From Prolixibacteraceae bacterium (lineage in GTDB: Bacteria > Bacteroidota > Bacteroidia > Bacteroidales > Prolixibacteraceae), in the NCBI GenBank assembly GCA_025355875.1, contig JANXYV010000001.1:1-59588 (forward strand): DNA of 59,588 nt, in the 5' to 3' direction. Below, in pieces: positions 25,220 to 34,303 of this stretch. The notes beneath the pieces were generated by a model. The model was not told the DNA's origin, made no database searches, and saw only the letters and a program-made list of their open reading frames with translations. The translations under genes were made by a program, and so were the position numbers. Position 1 is the stretch's first letter, and every line of letters begins with the position of its first letter.

Positions 25220-27699
25220 TGCCTATCCTTTCAGTTCGCCAGATCGCCTCGGTTCTAGACGCTCCCTTGTTTTCGCCTGATACCCAATCTGAATATCCGG
25301 TTTCCTCTATCTCAATCGACAGCCGGACCATTTTTGATCCGGAATCGAGTTTGTTTTTTGCACTCAAAAGTGAACGGAATGATGGGCACCGGTACATTGC
25401 CGGTTTAATTCATTTGGGAGTCCGCGCTTTCGTTGTTTCAGAATATCAGGATGAATTCCGGAAAGCCAATCAATGCTGTTTCATACTTGTTGAGGATACT
25501 TTGAAAGCCTTGCAGCAACTGGCAGCCTGGCACCGTTCGCAATTTGATATTCCGGTAGTCGGAATTACCGGAAGTAATGGAAAGACGATTGTGAAAGAGT
25601 GGTTGTTCGATTTATTGCAAAACCGGGCAGTCATCCGGAGTCCAAAAAGTTACAATTCGCAGGTAGGAGTTCCGCTTTCGGTCTGGAACATGAATCCGGA
25701 TTACGAACTGGCCATCATTGAAGCTGGAATTTCAAAGCCTGGTGAGATGGAAAAGTTACAGAAGATTATCCGGCCGACAATTGGAATTTTGACGAACCTT
25801 GGAGAAGCGCATCAGGAAAATTTCATCTCCAAACAGCAGAAGCTGGAAGAAAAGCTCAAGTTGTTTCAATCTTGTGATACCTTAATATATTGCAAAGATC
25901 AGGAACTGGTCAATTCAGTAATCCTGAATGGTGGAATAAATCAGCATGTAATGCTTACGAACTGGTCGTATATCGACGAAACGGCTGACCTTTATTTCCG
26001 AAGAAAGGAAGGGAATGGAACAGTTGAGATCAGAACTGAATTTGAAGGGAAAAGTTACCGAATCGAATTGCCATTTCAGGATGAAGCCAATCTGGAAAAC
26101 GCAGCTCATTGCCTGGCGTTTGTTTTATCGCAACATTACGCCGATCCGTCGGTTCTGGAATTGTTCCGGAGTTTGCAGCCGGTCGCCATGCGTCTTGAAA
26201 TGAAGGAAGGCATAAATAATTGCCTGCTCATCAACGACTATTATAACTCCGATATTAATTCGCTGCAAATCGCCCTTGGATTTTTAAACAATCATGCAAG
26301 GTCACCATATTTGAGGAAAATTGTCATTCTCTCCGATATTCAGCAGGCCGGAATTCCTGATCAGCAATTATATCTGGAAGTTGCGCGTTTGCTGCAACTG
26401 AATAAAACGGATCGATTGATCGGAGTTGGTGCGAAAATCAGGAAATATCAGGATTTATTTGACTTGCCTTCCGAATTTTTTGAGACAACCGATCAGTTTT
26501 TGGAATCCGTCCATATTTCTGATTTCAGACAGGATTGTCTGCTTCTGAAAGGTGCGCGCGATTTCCATTTCGAACGGATTTCGTCGGTTCTCCAGAAAAA
26601 ATACCATCAAACCGTTTTGGAAATCGATCTCAATGCGATGATTGGAAATCTGAATTTTTTCCGTTCGCTCATCCGTTCTGAAACGAGGGTGATGGTCATG
26701 GTGAAAGCTTTTTCGTACGGTAGCGGAATGGCCGAGATTGCCCGGATTCTTCAGTTTCACAAAGTGGATTATCTTGCCGTCGCCGTTGCCGACGAAGGAA
26801 TTGAACTACGCCGGGCAGGCATCGAACTGCCCATTGTGATCATGAATCCGGAAGAGCACAGTTTCGAAAACATGATTGAATTCCGGCTCGAGCCCAATAT
26901 TTATTCCGAAGCAGTTTTTGATTCGTTCCGGAAAGTGTTGCAGCAGCATGCGGTGGTTCGATATCCCATTCACCTGAAGCTGGATACCGGAATGCATCGG
27001 CTCGGTTTTGATTCGGAAGGAAAAGTGGAACAACTGGTTGCAAAACTGGTCGTTCAGGAGCAAATGGTGGTGCGCTCGGTATTTTCGCATCTGGCCGGAG
27101 CTGACGAAGCGATGCACGATGAATTTACCCGCGGACAAATCCATCAATTCCTGAAACTCAGCGCACTGATTACTGAAAAATTACCGTATAAAATTTTCCG
27201 CCACATCCTGAATTCAGCCGGCATTGAGCGTTTCGCCGAATTTCAGTTCGAAATGGTGCGCCTCGGAATTGGCCTGTATGGCGTGAGCGCCGCGGGAAAC
27301 TCCCAGATTAAAAGCATCAGCCGATTGAAAACCTCTGTATCGCAGATTCAAAGAATTGATGCTGGAGAAACTGTTGGATATGGAAGAAAAGGCAAGGTTA
27401 CCCACGATGCAGAAATTGCAGTATTACCCATTGGTTATGCCGATGGATACGACCGGCGTTTAAGCAATGGAGTGGGGAAGGTGCTGGTGAAAGTGCAGAT
27501 TGCACCGGTTATCGGCAACATTTGCATGGACATGTGTATGATTGACGTAACCGGCTTGCAGGTTTCTGTGGGCGATGAAGTGGAACTGATGGGCGAACAT
27601 ATTCTGGTGAGCGACATCGCCAACTCGATCGGAACCATTCCATACGAAATTCTTACGGGAATTTCGCAGCGCGTGAAGCGGGTATATTTGCAGGAGTAG
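25219..27699 (+). CDS. murF-alr: Bifunctional MurF ligase / alanine racemase
   Basis: An 826-residue fusion. The N-terminal half (about 1-450) is UDP-MurNAc-tripeptide:D-Ala-D-Ala ligase, with GITGSNGKTIVKEW (ATP site, 115-128) and YNSQVGVPLSVWN. The C-terminal half (about 455-826) is a PLP-dependent alanine racemase, with MVKAFSYGSG (PLP Lys496), LKLDTGMHRLGF, and VGYGRKG with the second catalytic Tyr. It therefore makes D-Ala and also attaches D-Ala-D-Ala to the peptidoglycan precursor. This fusion is common in Bacteroidota. The ligase's second carbamylated-Lys region looks divergent, and NGKT is followed by IVKE instead of the usual TTKE. Confidence 0.93.
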   Translation: MPILSVRQIASVLDAPLFSPDTQSEYPVSSISIDSRTIFDPESSLFFALKSERNDGHRYIAGLIHLGVRAFVVSEYQDEFRKANQCCFILVEDTLKALQQLAAWHRSQFDIPVVGITGSNGKTIVKEWLFDLLQNRAVIRSPKSYNSQVGVPLSVWNMNPDYELAIIEAGISKPGEMEKLQKIIRPTIGILTNLGEAHQENFISKQQKLEEKLKLFQSCDTLIYCKDQELVNSVILNGGINQHVMLTNWSYIDETADLYFRRKEGNGTVEIRTEFEGKSYRIELPFQDEANLENAAHCLAFVLSQHYADPSVLELFRSLQPVAMRLEMKEGINNCLLINDYYNSDINSLQIALGFLNNHARSPYLRKIVILSDIQQAGIPDQQLYLEVARLLQLNKTDRLIGVGAKIRKYQDLFDLPSEFFETTDQFLESVHISDFRQDCLLLKGARDFHFERISSVLQKKYHQTVLEIDLNAMIGNLNFFRSLIRSETRVMVMVKAFSYGSGMAEIARILQFHKVDYLAVAVADEGIELRRAGIELPIVIMNPEEHSFENMIEFRLEPNIYSEAVFDSFRKVLQQHAVVRYPIHLKLDTGMHRLGFDSEGKVEQLVAKLVVQEQMVVRSVFSHLAGADEAMHDEFTRGQIHQFLKLSALITEKLPYKIFRHILNSAGIERFAEFQFEMVRLGIGLYGVSAAGNSQIKSISRLKTSVSQIQRIDAGETVGYGRKGKVTHDAEIAVLPIGYADGYDRRLSNGVGKVLVKVQIAPVIGNICMDMCMIDVTGLQVSVGDEVELMGEHILVSDIANSIGTIPYEILTGISQRVKRVYLQE

Positions 27700-27707
27700 G
27701 GAAGTAT

Positions 27708-27734
27708 GCAGTGTACAGTCTCAGTGATCAGTGC
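27708..27734. repeat. Reiterated CAGTG-type word at a convergent gene junction
   Basis: The stretch reads GCAGTGTACAGTCTCAGTGA followed by TCAGTGC, giving near-repeats of CAGTGTA/CAGTCT/CAGTGAT. It fills the 28-bp gap between murF-alr and the MutS-like gene. The stop codon of the latter (27728-27730) lies inside it. Confidence 0.5.
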
Positions 27735-29371
27735 CGAGGGCTGAAAATATGATCCGTTGCATTTGAAACCTTTTTCTCCGAATTTCCGTCCAACACTTTC
27801 GATAACTCTATGGCTTCATCGATTATTGTTTCAGGATAGTCGTTGATTTGAAGTATCCGGATTGCATTTCGGTTTTTTAAGCGGCCATCTTTCAGCTTGT
27901 AATCAAAATCAACAGTTTGGTGATCTACTTTCTCGCTGAAGTGATAGAGTTCATATTCCTGATTCAGCAAATCGGCCAGTTCGATGTCGTGGGTGGATAC
28001 AAAAACCAGGTTATCAGCCCGATTCAAATAAGATAAGACTGCTTTCCCTGCTGAAATGCGCTCAACGGTATTTGTTCCCTTGAAAATCTCATCGAGCAGG
28101 AACAGATTGGGTTTGCCGTTTTCGCTTTGGGTAATCATTTCTTTGATGGTCAGAACTTCTTCAAAATAATAGCTTTTGTCGTTCATTAAATCGTCGCTGA
28201 TGCGGATGGCAGAAAAAACAGCCATTCGGGGCATGGTGAAATGTGAAGCAAAACAGGTATTCAATGTCAGTCCGGTGATCATATTGATTCCAATGGTCCG
28301 GATAAACGAAGTTTTGCCCGACATGTTTGAGCCAGTGAGCAGGATTGACTTCTGATCAACCTCAATGCTGTTTGAAACACAATCTACGATTAATGGATGA
28401 TAAATCTCTGAAGCAACGATTCTTTTTTGTTCCGAAGAAATCTTTGGTATACAATGGGTGGTCAATCCGTTTCGTAAAGAGGCGATCGAAATCAAAGAAT
28501 CGACTTGCCCTACAAATTCAAAAACATCCTCAATTTCTTTCCGTTTGGTGTTGAGCTGCTTTAAAACTGCAAATAAAAGCAGTGGTTCAGCCAAAAAAAG
28601 TATTTTGAAAAGTTCTAAAATTCCCCAAAAAACAGCTTCCATATCGCCCTGTAATTTGGCTTCAAGCTTAAAGAACATCATCCGGTTTCGTATTTTATTC
28701 AAAACATGGATGGATTCCTGTAGATTTGGGTTTAAGAATTTGAAGCAATCCATTTTGAATAATTCCTGGGCAACCTGGTTCAGCCGGAGCAACTGCGGAA
28801 TTGAACCCAGGTATTGGGAAACATTTCTTTTGTTCCAGTAATGAATTCCGATGTTGACGATAAATACTGACAGTAGGACAAAGAAAAGGACAGGATTGTA
28901 AAACAGAAGCATTAGTGAAAGCAAGCTGGTAAACGAAAGTAACCTGACAATAAAGAACCATTTTGGAGGATTTACTTGCTCTTCCTGAAATAGAGAGGTT
29001 ATGTAAAAAGCTTCCACTTCATTCAACTTTACCAGCTGATTTTGAATGTTAACCCGGAGATCAGCATCGGAAATAAAACCTTCAATTAGCTTCTCCTTTT
29101 CTTCTGTTTTAGCTGAATCTGGTGGGATTGTCCGGAGTTTGTTGTACAGGTAGAGCTGCCCGATTCTTGAATTGGTCCGGTCTGCAAACATAAATAGTTC
29201 CTTGAAATCCAAATCATTGCAGGTCTTATCGGCCAGAATCTGTAAAGTCCCTGAATGATCTTTTTTTCGAAAATATCTTTCAATCAAGTCAAAATTGAAC
29301 GAGTCATTCTTCAAATTTCCGAATTCCTGAAGTAGTTTATCCTTGTTTTTTCTTTTTCGGTTATTTCCCAT
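27728..29371 (-). CDS. MutS-like ATPase with membrane segments
   Basis: A 547-residue protein. The C-terminal MutS ATPase domain (about 340-520) has Walker A TGSNMSGKTSFIRTIG, Walker B LFLLDEIFKGTN and the STHDIEL switch. Before it are helical clamp-like regions and two strongly hydrophobic stretches (about 138-180 and 245-270) that should anchor it in the membrane. There is no N-terminal mismatch-recognition domain. These MutS-related proteins are common in Bacteroidota and are not part of canonical mismatch repair. It has a promoter-like site overlapped by a 21-bp palindrome. The last codons and stop run into a reiterated word at 27708-27734. Confidence 0.8.
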   Translation of the reverse strand: MGNNRKRKNKDKLLQEFGNLKNDSFNFDLIERYFRKKDHSGTLQILADKTCNDLDFKELFMFADRTNSRIGQLYLYNKLRTIPPDSAKTEEKEKLIEGFISDADLRVNIQNQLVKLNEVEAFYITSLFQEEQVNPPKWFFIVRLLSFTSLLSLMLLFYNPVLFFVLLSVFIVNIGIHYWNKRNVSQYLGSIPQLLRLNQVAQELFKMDCFKFLNPNLQESIHVLNKIRNRMMFFKLEAKLQGDMEAVFWGILELFKILFLAEPLLLFAVLKQLNTKRKEIEDVFEFVGQVDSLISIASLRNGLTTHCIPKISSEQKRIVASEIYHPLIVDCVSNSIEVDQKSILLTGSNMSGKTSFIRTIGINMITGLTLNTCFASHFTMPRMAVFSAIRISDDLMNDKSYYFEEVLTIKEMITQSENGKPNLFLLDEIFKGTNTVERISAGKAVLSYLNRADNLVFVSTHDIELADLLNQEYELYHFSEKVDHQTVDFDYKLKDGRLKNRNAIRILQINDYPETIIDEAIELSKVLDGNSEKKVSNATDHIFSPRH

Positions 29372-29389
29372 CGGGGCAGTAGGATTTGA

Positions 29390-29410
29390 TTTTGAAGTCA
29401 GACTTCAAAA
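29390..29410. promoter_or_regulatory. Perfect 21-bp palindrome overlapping a promoter
   Basis: TTTTGAAGTC-a-GACTTCAAAA has 10-bp perfect arms. It overlaps the candidate -7 box of the MutS-like gene and lies 19 bp before its start codon, so a bound protein would block transcription. Confidence 0.5.
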
Positions 29411-29436
29411 CTAAAGCATTTCATTTGACTTTACAA
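29406..29436 (-). promoter_or_regulatory. Candidate promoter of the MutS-like gene
   Basis: Minus-strand TTG (29434-29436), 20 bp, then TAGTTTTG (29406-29413), which fits TAnnTTTG. The predicted start lies inside the palindrome at 29390-29410. Confidence 0.45.
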
Positions 29437-29470
29437 TAGAGTTTGCTAACGAAAATAATCTTGCGAAAAT

Positions 29471-29496
29471 AACTTGGAATTTGAAACTTGGAACTT
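29471..29496. repeat. Reiterated AACTTGGAATTTGAAACTTGG word
   Basis: The sequence begins AACTTGGAATTTGAAACTTG and ends GAACTT. A related copy lies at 58376-58405 next to trpD. It sits 4 bp past the Crp/Fnr gene stop. Confidence 0.5.
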
Positions 29497-29499
29497 TCC

Positions 29500-30201
29500 C
29501 TATCCCAGTTTGCTGATTTTTTCAAGTTTGTGAATGTCCAGAATCCGGATTTTTCGTCCATCGATGGCAATCACTTTTTCGCCTGAGAAAGTAGATAAGG
29601 TGCGGATAGCATTGGAAGTGGTCATATTTGAAAGGTTGGCGATATCTTCGCGCGACAGGTAAACTTTGAGGGTGGCGCCATCGTTTTCCCATCCATATTT
29701 TTCTTTGAGAAGCAGCAGTGACTCGGCCAGTCGACCACGGATATGTTTCTGAGTCAGGGTAACGGTTCGCATATTGGAGAACCCAAGTTCGCGGGCTAAT
29801 TTTTGGACAAGCCGAAAGGCAAAGTTGGGGTTTTTAAGCAGGAAGCCATGCAAATATTCAGGTGAAACCGTGCCAACGGTCGAATCTTCCAAAGTGATAG
29901 CAGTTCCGATGTGCAGTTCTTCGGCCAGTAATGCCCGGTATCCAATCAGCCCCAAAGGTTTTGTCATCCGGATGATTTGCTCACGCCCACCCACACCTTC
30001 TTTGTAGATGATGACTTTCCCATCGACCAGGAAAATCAGGCCACTTGGCCTTTCGCCTTCTTTGAAAATGAATTCATTCTTTTTGTAATAAGCCAAAGTG
30101 ATGTTATTCTGAAGATCAACCTTTTCTTCAGGGCTTAATGTGCTGAAAATTGATTTTGGATTTTCAAAAACATCCTTCATCCCCATTTCGTGACTCACCA
30201 T
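29500..30201 (-). CDS. Crp/Fnr-family transcriptional regulator
   Basis: A 233-residue regulator. The cyclic-nucleotide-binding-type beta-roll (about 20-130) contains FIFKEGERPSGLIFLVDGKV. A long dimer helix follows, then a C-terminal winged helix (about 150-225) with YLSREDIANLSNMTTSNAIRTLSTF as split recognition-helix sequence. There are no Cys residues in Fnr-like iron-sulfur positions, and the cyclic-AMP Arg is not evident, so the effector is unknown. It stands alone between a MutS-like gene and nadE. Two Mets at the start (MVSHEMGMKD) make the exact start uncertain by a few codons. Confidence 0.88.
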   Translation of the reverse strand: MVSHEMGMKDVFENPKSIFSTLSPEEKVDLQNNITLAYYKKNEFIFKEGERPSGLIFLVDGKVIIYKEGVGGREQIIRMTKPLGLIGYRALLAEELHIGTAITLEDSTVGTVSPEYLHGFLLKNPNFAFRLVQKLARELGFSNMRTVTLTQKHIRGRLAESLLLLKEKYGWENDGATLKVYLSREDIANLSNMTTSNAIRTLSTFSGEKVIAIDGRKIRILDIHKLEKISKLG

Positions 30202-30324
30202 AGAAATAAATTTACATGTTCTGCAGCATCAAAGTTAAGTAAATTTGTCAAACAAGAAAATCTGAAGAATTTATTTTCAATTCCAAAACGAATTTGGCCA
30301 TGGGTTTGATGGGACTTATTTATT

Positions 30325-31968
30325 TCACGAATACCTGGCAACCAGTGGCATCCGGCGGCCAAATCCAAAAGCTTTGGAGCTGACACGCAGGATCGGAGGC
30401 GCCTGAAATCGTTTGTATTCGTTGGTATTTACCATTTTTATGGTTTGCAGAACAGTAGCTTCGTCGAATCCACGGGCGATGATTTCTTCAGGCGAAAGAT
30501 TGAGTTCGATGTAGTTGAACAGGATCTGATCGAGTAGGTCGTAATCAGGCAGAGAATCAGAATCTTTCTGATCGGGCCGGAGTTCAGCCGAGGGTGGTTT
30601 CAGGATAGTATTAATTGGAATGATTTCATGGTCGCGGTTCATCCAGCGAGCCATTTTAAAGATGTCGGTTTTGTATACATCGCCAAGCACCGAAAGTCCG
30701 CCGTTCATGTCGCCGTAAAGCGTTCCGTAACCAACTGCACATTCGCTTTTGTTGGTCGTATTCAGCAGGATGTTTCCAAACTTATTCGAGATGGCCATCA
30801 GTAAGATTCCACGGGTCCGAGCCTGAATATTTTCTTCGGTGATGTCGCTGTCCCGATTTCCAAACACTTCTGAAAGGCTTATCTCAAAGCTGTCAACCAT
30901 AGCCTGGATCGGGATGATTTCGTATCGGACACCAAGATTGTTTGCTAACTGAACCGCATCATTGATGCTGTGGTCCGACGAATATTGCGATGGCATCAGC
31001 AAAACCCGGACATTATCTTTTCCAAGCGCCTCCACGGCCAGGACCAACACCAGGGCAGAATCGATTCCTCCGGACAAACCAAGCAGCGCTTTCCTGAAAC
31101 CCATTTTTCCGAAATAGTCGCGAATTCCTATAACTAGGGCCTGGTATATTTTTTCGATGGTTTCGGTTTTCGGCTGCAGATTGTGGGTCGATATTTCAGT
31201 ATCAATGATCCGGAAGTCTTCTTCAAAATAATTGAGTTCATGCTGGATGTCTCCATTCTTATTCAGGAAAAATGAGCCTCCGTCGAAAACCAGTTCGGTT
31301 TGCGCGCCCACCTGATTGACATACAAAATAGGGATTTGATACTTCTGAGCGTTTTTGACCAGAATATTTTTCCGCCAGTTTTCCTGATTGTATGAAAACG
31401 GGGAAGCGGACAGGTTGATGACCAGATCAGGGTTCAGGGCTGATAATTCTTTCAGCGGAGAAAGCTGATACAGTTTCTCGCGGCCAAATTCATTCTGGGT
31501 TTCCTGTTCGTCCCAAAGATCTTCGCAAATGGTGATGGCCAGCTTTTTCCCCAGATAATCAAAGACCGAAAATTTCCGGTTTGGCTCAAAATGGCGGTAT
31601 TCATCAAAAATATCGTAGGTGGGAAGGAGTGATTTGCTGACCACATGCCGGATTTCGCCGTCGAACATGAAAAAAGCTGAGTTGAAAAGCTTTTTGCCCC
31701 GTGGTTCGGGATTGATGCTCGGAGCGCCAACAATAGCCGCAATACCAACACATTCTTTAGAAATGGTCCGGAGAGCCTCGTACGATTGTTCAATAAATTC
31801 CTTCCGTTCGAGCAAATCATGGGGATAGTAGCCGGTTGCCGAAAGTTCGGAAAAGACCACCAGATCGGCACCTTCAGTTTTTGAACGCCGGATGCAGCCA
31901 ATGATCTTTTTTGTATTCAGCTCGAAATTGCCGATGTGGTAGTTGAGCTGTGCCATTGCAATCTTCAT
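30325..31968 (-). CDS. nadE: Glutamine-dependent NAD+ synthetase
   Basis: A 547-residue two-domain enzyme for the last step of NAD synthesis. The N-terminal nitrilase-type glutaminase (1-260) has the triad Glu41 (FSELSATGYYP), Lys112 (KSLLPTYDIFDE) and Cys148 (ITICEDLW). The C-terminal synthetase (about 275-547) has the PP-loop LGLSGGIDSALVL (299-304) and TTNKSE. It begins 10 bp after the stop of the beta-barrel protein gene, so both are probably on one transcript. Confidence 0.95.
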   Translation of the reverse strand: MKIAMAQLNYHIGNFELNTKKIIGCIRRSKTEGADLVVFSELSATGYYPHDLLERKEFIEQSYEALRTISKECVGIAAIVGAPSINPEPRGKKLFNSAFFMFDGEIRHVVSKSLLPTYDIFDEYRHFEPNRKFSVFDYLGKKLAITICEDLWDEQETQNEFGREKLYQLSPLKELSALNPDLVINLSASPFSYNQENWRKNILVKNAQKYQIPILYVNQVGAQTELVFDGGSFFLNKNGDIQHELNYFEEDFRIIDTEISTHNLQPKTETIEKIYQALVIGIRDYFGKMGFRKALLGLSGGIDSALVLVLAVEALGKDNVRVLLMPSQYSSDHSINDAVQLANNLGVRYEIIPIQAMVDSFEISLSEVFGNRDSDITEENIQARTRGILLMAISNKFGNILLNTTNKSECAVGYGTLYGDMNGGLSVLGDVYKTDIFKMARWMNRDHEIIPINTILKPPSAELRPDQKDSDSLPDYDLLDQILFNYIELNLSPEEIIARGFDEATVLQTIKMVNTNEYKRFQAPPILRVSSKAFGFGRRMPLVARYS

Positions 31969-31978
31969 GATAGTGGTT

Positions 31979-32641
31979 TTAAAAGTTCAGGCCTAACTTC
32001 AGTTTCAGCGAATTGATAATGGTTTTGTCGGAGAAAGCATTGTTGGTGGTGACATCAATCAACCCGTTCTGGAAAATAAGCCCGGCAGTGACCGAATTGT
32101 TTCCGCTCAGATCAAAATCAATTCCTCCGCCCACATTCATGTCAAGGTTGAAAAGGTTGACTTCATCGTTGATATTCGTTTTATTGAGTGTTCCGTCGTT
32201 ACTGCTGCCTTTCGAATCGATATTGACCATGCCGGTCAGTCCAAGCAGCCCCCAATAGCTGATCCGGCCAAACTGGGAAGTTTTTAATTTGAGCGATAAG
32301 GGAATTTCGACGTACCGTAACCGATACCTGATTGAGCTGGATCCCGGTAAAGTTTTGCCGGCAAACACAAAGTCGGAAGAATTTTGATAGCTCAGTTCAC
32401 CGCCCGTGTTTGCAATCAACAGGCCGGTCAGCAAAGAATATCGTTCGTCTTCTGAAAAGTAAAAATCAGCATTCAGTCCAAAGTCATAGCCAAAGCTTGG
32501 ATTTCCGTGCCGGACAGATGAATTGGAGCTTACCATCCAGTTGACCGAAGGACTTCCGGTAAACGAGAGCCGGATATGTTTTTGTCCGAACCCGGCGAAA
32601 ACACTGGTAATTAGAAGGAAGGTAAGGAAATGTTGTTTCAT
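31979..32641 (-). CDS. PorT-like outer-membrane beta-barrel protein
   Basis: A protein of about 220 residues with a signal peptide (MKQHFLTFLLITSVFAGFG) and alternating beta-strand sequence ending in LKLGLNF. It fits the small outer-membrane barrel (OMP_b-brl_2/PorT-like) proteins common in Bacteroidota. I place the start at 32641, where a normal signal peptide begins; a Met ten codons upstream would add a charged extension. Function is unknown. Co-transcription with nadE is suggested by the 10-bp spacing. Confidence 0.7.
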   Translation of the reverse strand: MKQHFLTFLLITSVFAGFGQKHIRLSFTGSPSVNWMVSSNSSVRHGNPSFGYDFGLNADFYFSEDERYSLLTGLLIANTGGELSYQNSSDFVFAGKTLPGSSSIRYRLRYVEIPLSLKLKTSQFGRISYWGLLGLTGMVNIDSKGSSNDGTLNKTNINDEVNLFNLDMNVGGGIDFDLSGNNSVTAGLIFQNGLIDVTTNNAFSDKTIINSLKLKLGLNF

Positions 32642-32712
32642 TTTCGTAATTTTTTTCAGAAATGGTTTCAATTGGACAAAAGCGGTTGGTTTGATTTTAC
32701 TTTTTACTTTTG

Positions 32713-32736
32713 CACATCGACTTCGCTCGGTGCAGC
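32713..32736. repeat. Small dispersed-type palindrome upstream of gldB
   Basis: CACATCGACTTCGCTCGGTG forms an imperfect hairpin (GCAC/GTGC, CGA/TCG). By memory this resembles a short repeat scattered in many Bacteroidota genomes; only one copy was noticed here. Confidence 0.35.
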
Positions 32737-32828
32737 GCCTTTATATTTGAATACTGCAAATCTCGAATTTTATATTTAAAATGGCAATAAAAAATCAAAC
32801 GGTACGTAGATACCTAAAAATATTCCGG

Positions 32829-33827
32829 ATGAAACGAATTGTTCTCCTGCTAAGCATGGTAGTTATCTTGTCAGCCTGTACCCGCAATCCTTTAAAGATA
32901 AATATTTCGGGTATAAAAGCAGATTTGAAAATCAAACATTTTGATGTTGATTTGCTTCAAACAAAGCCAGAACAGATGGAAGTGTCAATTCCTAAACTGA
33001 AAGTCAAGTATGGTGAATTCTTTGATATCTTCACCTACCGGATGATAGGAATTGGCGGTTCGGAACAAACGAACTTTTCCGAATTGCTCAATTTTTTCGT
33101 ATCGGATACGCTGATTCAACACTTAAAAAGAAGCGTGCCCGGGAAAATCGATACTCTTGAGATCAGACGGAATTTGGAAGGAGCGTTCAGACATTATCGG
33201 TATTATTTCCCGCAAAAGGAAATTCCGGTTTTCATTACTTCCATTTCAGGATTTAACCAATCGGTGGTTACCTCCGAAAACCTGATCGGGATCAGTCTTG
33301 ATAAGTATTTGGGGTCCGACAGCAGGTTTTACGAACGTTTGGGTTTGCCAGCCTATAAACGCCGAAACATGTATCCGGAAAAAATTACTCCGGATGTGAT
33401 GTATGCCTGGGCTGTTACCGAGTGGCCGAAATCGGATCAGTCAAACAATTTACTGGGCCAGATGATAGAGGAAGGGAAATTCATGTATTTTGTTGACGCC
33501 ATGCTGCCCGAAATGAACGACACCATGAAAATTGGGTTCACCCGGAAGCAGTTCGAATTTTGCAAAAACGATGAGGCAGCCATGTGGACCTACCTGGCCG
33601 AGCACAAATTATTGTTCACTTCAGAACACATGACCATCAAGCGGTTTATTGACGATGGTCCATACACTGCAGCGTTTTCGGAAGCATCGCCTGCCCGGAC
33701 CGGAGTTTGGATTGGCTGGCAGATTGTTCGTTCGTATATGAAAAAGAATCCGGAAGTCAAACTCAGCGAACTGATGAACAACCATGATTTTCAGGGAATT
33801 TTGAACCGATCGGGATATCAGCCTTAA
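32829..33827 (+). CDS. gldB: Gliding motility lipoprotein GldB
   Basis: About 332 residues. The lipoprotein signal MKRIVLLLSMVVILSAC (lipobox LSAC) supports the start at 32829; a start 16 codons upstream would add a charged extension. The mature part matches the GldB family by eye: KHFDVDLLQTKPE at the N-terminus, FITSISGFNQSVV, IGISLDKYLGSDSRFY, and a C-terminal PARTGVWIGWQIVRSYM. GldB is needed for gliding in Flavobacterium and is widespread in Bacteroidota, probably with a general envelope role. Two TAnnTTTG-like boxes (32705-32712 and 32742-32749) precede it. Confidence 0.88.
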   Translation: MKRIVLLLSMVVILSACTRNPLKINISGIKADLKIKHFDVDLLQTKPEQMEVSIPKLKVKYGEFFDIFTYRMIGIGGSEQTNFSELLNFFVSDTLIQHLKRSVPGKIDTLEIRRNLEGAFRHYRYYFPQKEIPVFITSISGFNQSVVTSENLIGISLDKYLGSDSRFYERLGLPAYKRRNMYPEKITPDVMYAWAVTEWPKSDQSNNLLGQMIEEGKFMYFVDAMLPEMNDTMKIGFTRKQFEFCKNDEAAMWTYLAEHKLLFTSEHMTIKRFIDDGPYTAAFSEASPARTGVWIGWQIVRSYMKKNPEVKLSELMNNHDFQGILNRSGYQP

Positions 33828-33832
33828 AACAA

Positions 33833-33858
33833 AAAACCCCCACCAAAAGTGAGGGTTC
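33833..33858 (-). terminator. Terminator of the cyclophilin gene
   Basis: ACCCCCAC (33836-33843) pairs with GTGAGGGT (33849-33856), one mismatch. On the minus strand TTTTTTGTTTT follows. It lies between the convergent gldB and cyclophilin genes. Confidence 0.8.
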
Positions 33859-33865
33859 AGAGGAT

Positions 33866-34303
33866 CTATTCTTCAATAATCACGATCTTTTCTATGATAT
33901 CGCCTGCCCGAATGGCATCAATCACCTCCAGCCCTTCGTACACTTTTCCAAAGCAAGTGTGGTTACGATCGAGATGGGCGGTATTTCGACGGCTGTGGCA
34001 GATGAAAAACTGCGAGCCACCGGTATTGCGTCCGGCATGAGCCATCGACAAAACACCACGGTCGTGAAACTGATTTTCACCGTCCAGTTCACACTTGATT
34101 TTATAACCTGGTCCACCAGCACCGGTTCCGTCGGGACAGCCGCCCTGGATGACAAAATCAGGAATTACCCGATGAAAAGTCAATCCGTCATAAAAACCAC
34201 TTTTCGACAATTTGATGAAATTCTCGACTGTGTCCGGTGCATCTTCGTCATAGAAGTTTAATTTCATAACCCCTTTGCTGGTATAAATTTCTGCTTTACT
34301 CAT
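33866..34303 (-). CDS. Cyclophilin-type peptidyl-prolyl isomerase
   Basis: A 145-residue single-domain cyclophilin with no signal peptide, so probably cytoplasmic. Family motifs are [13 protein letters not shown], with the catalytic Arg, the [20 protein letters not shown] core, and [11 protein letters not shown]. The usual Trp at the cyclosporin-binding site is replaced by His/Asn-containing sequence, as in many bacterial members. It is a single gene. Confidence 0.93.
   Translation of the reverse strand: MSKAEIYTSKGVMKLNFYDEDAPDTVENFIKLSKSGFYDGLTFHRVIPDFVIQGGCPDGTGAGGPGYKIKCELDGENQFHDRGVLSMAHAGRNTGGSQFFICHSRRNTAHLDRNHTCFGKVYEGLEVIDAIRAGDIIEKIVIIEE

Noticed and set aside
33866-34303. Plus-strand open frame opposite the cyclophilin gene
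   Set aside because: The minus-strand frame encodes a complete cyclophilin with all family motifs and a terminator.
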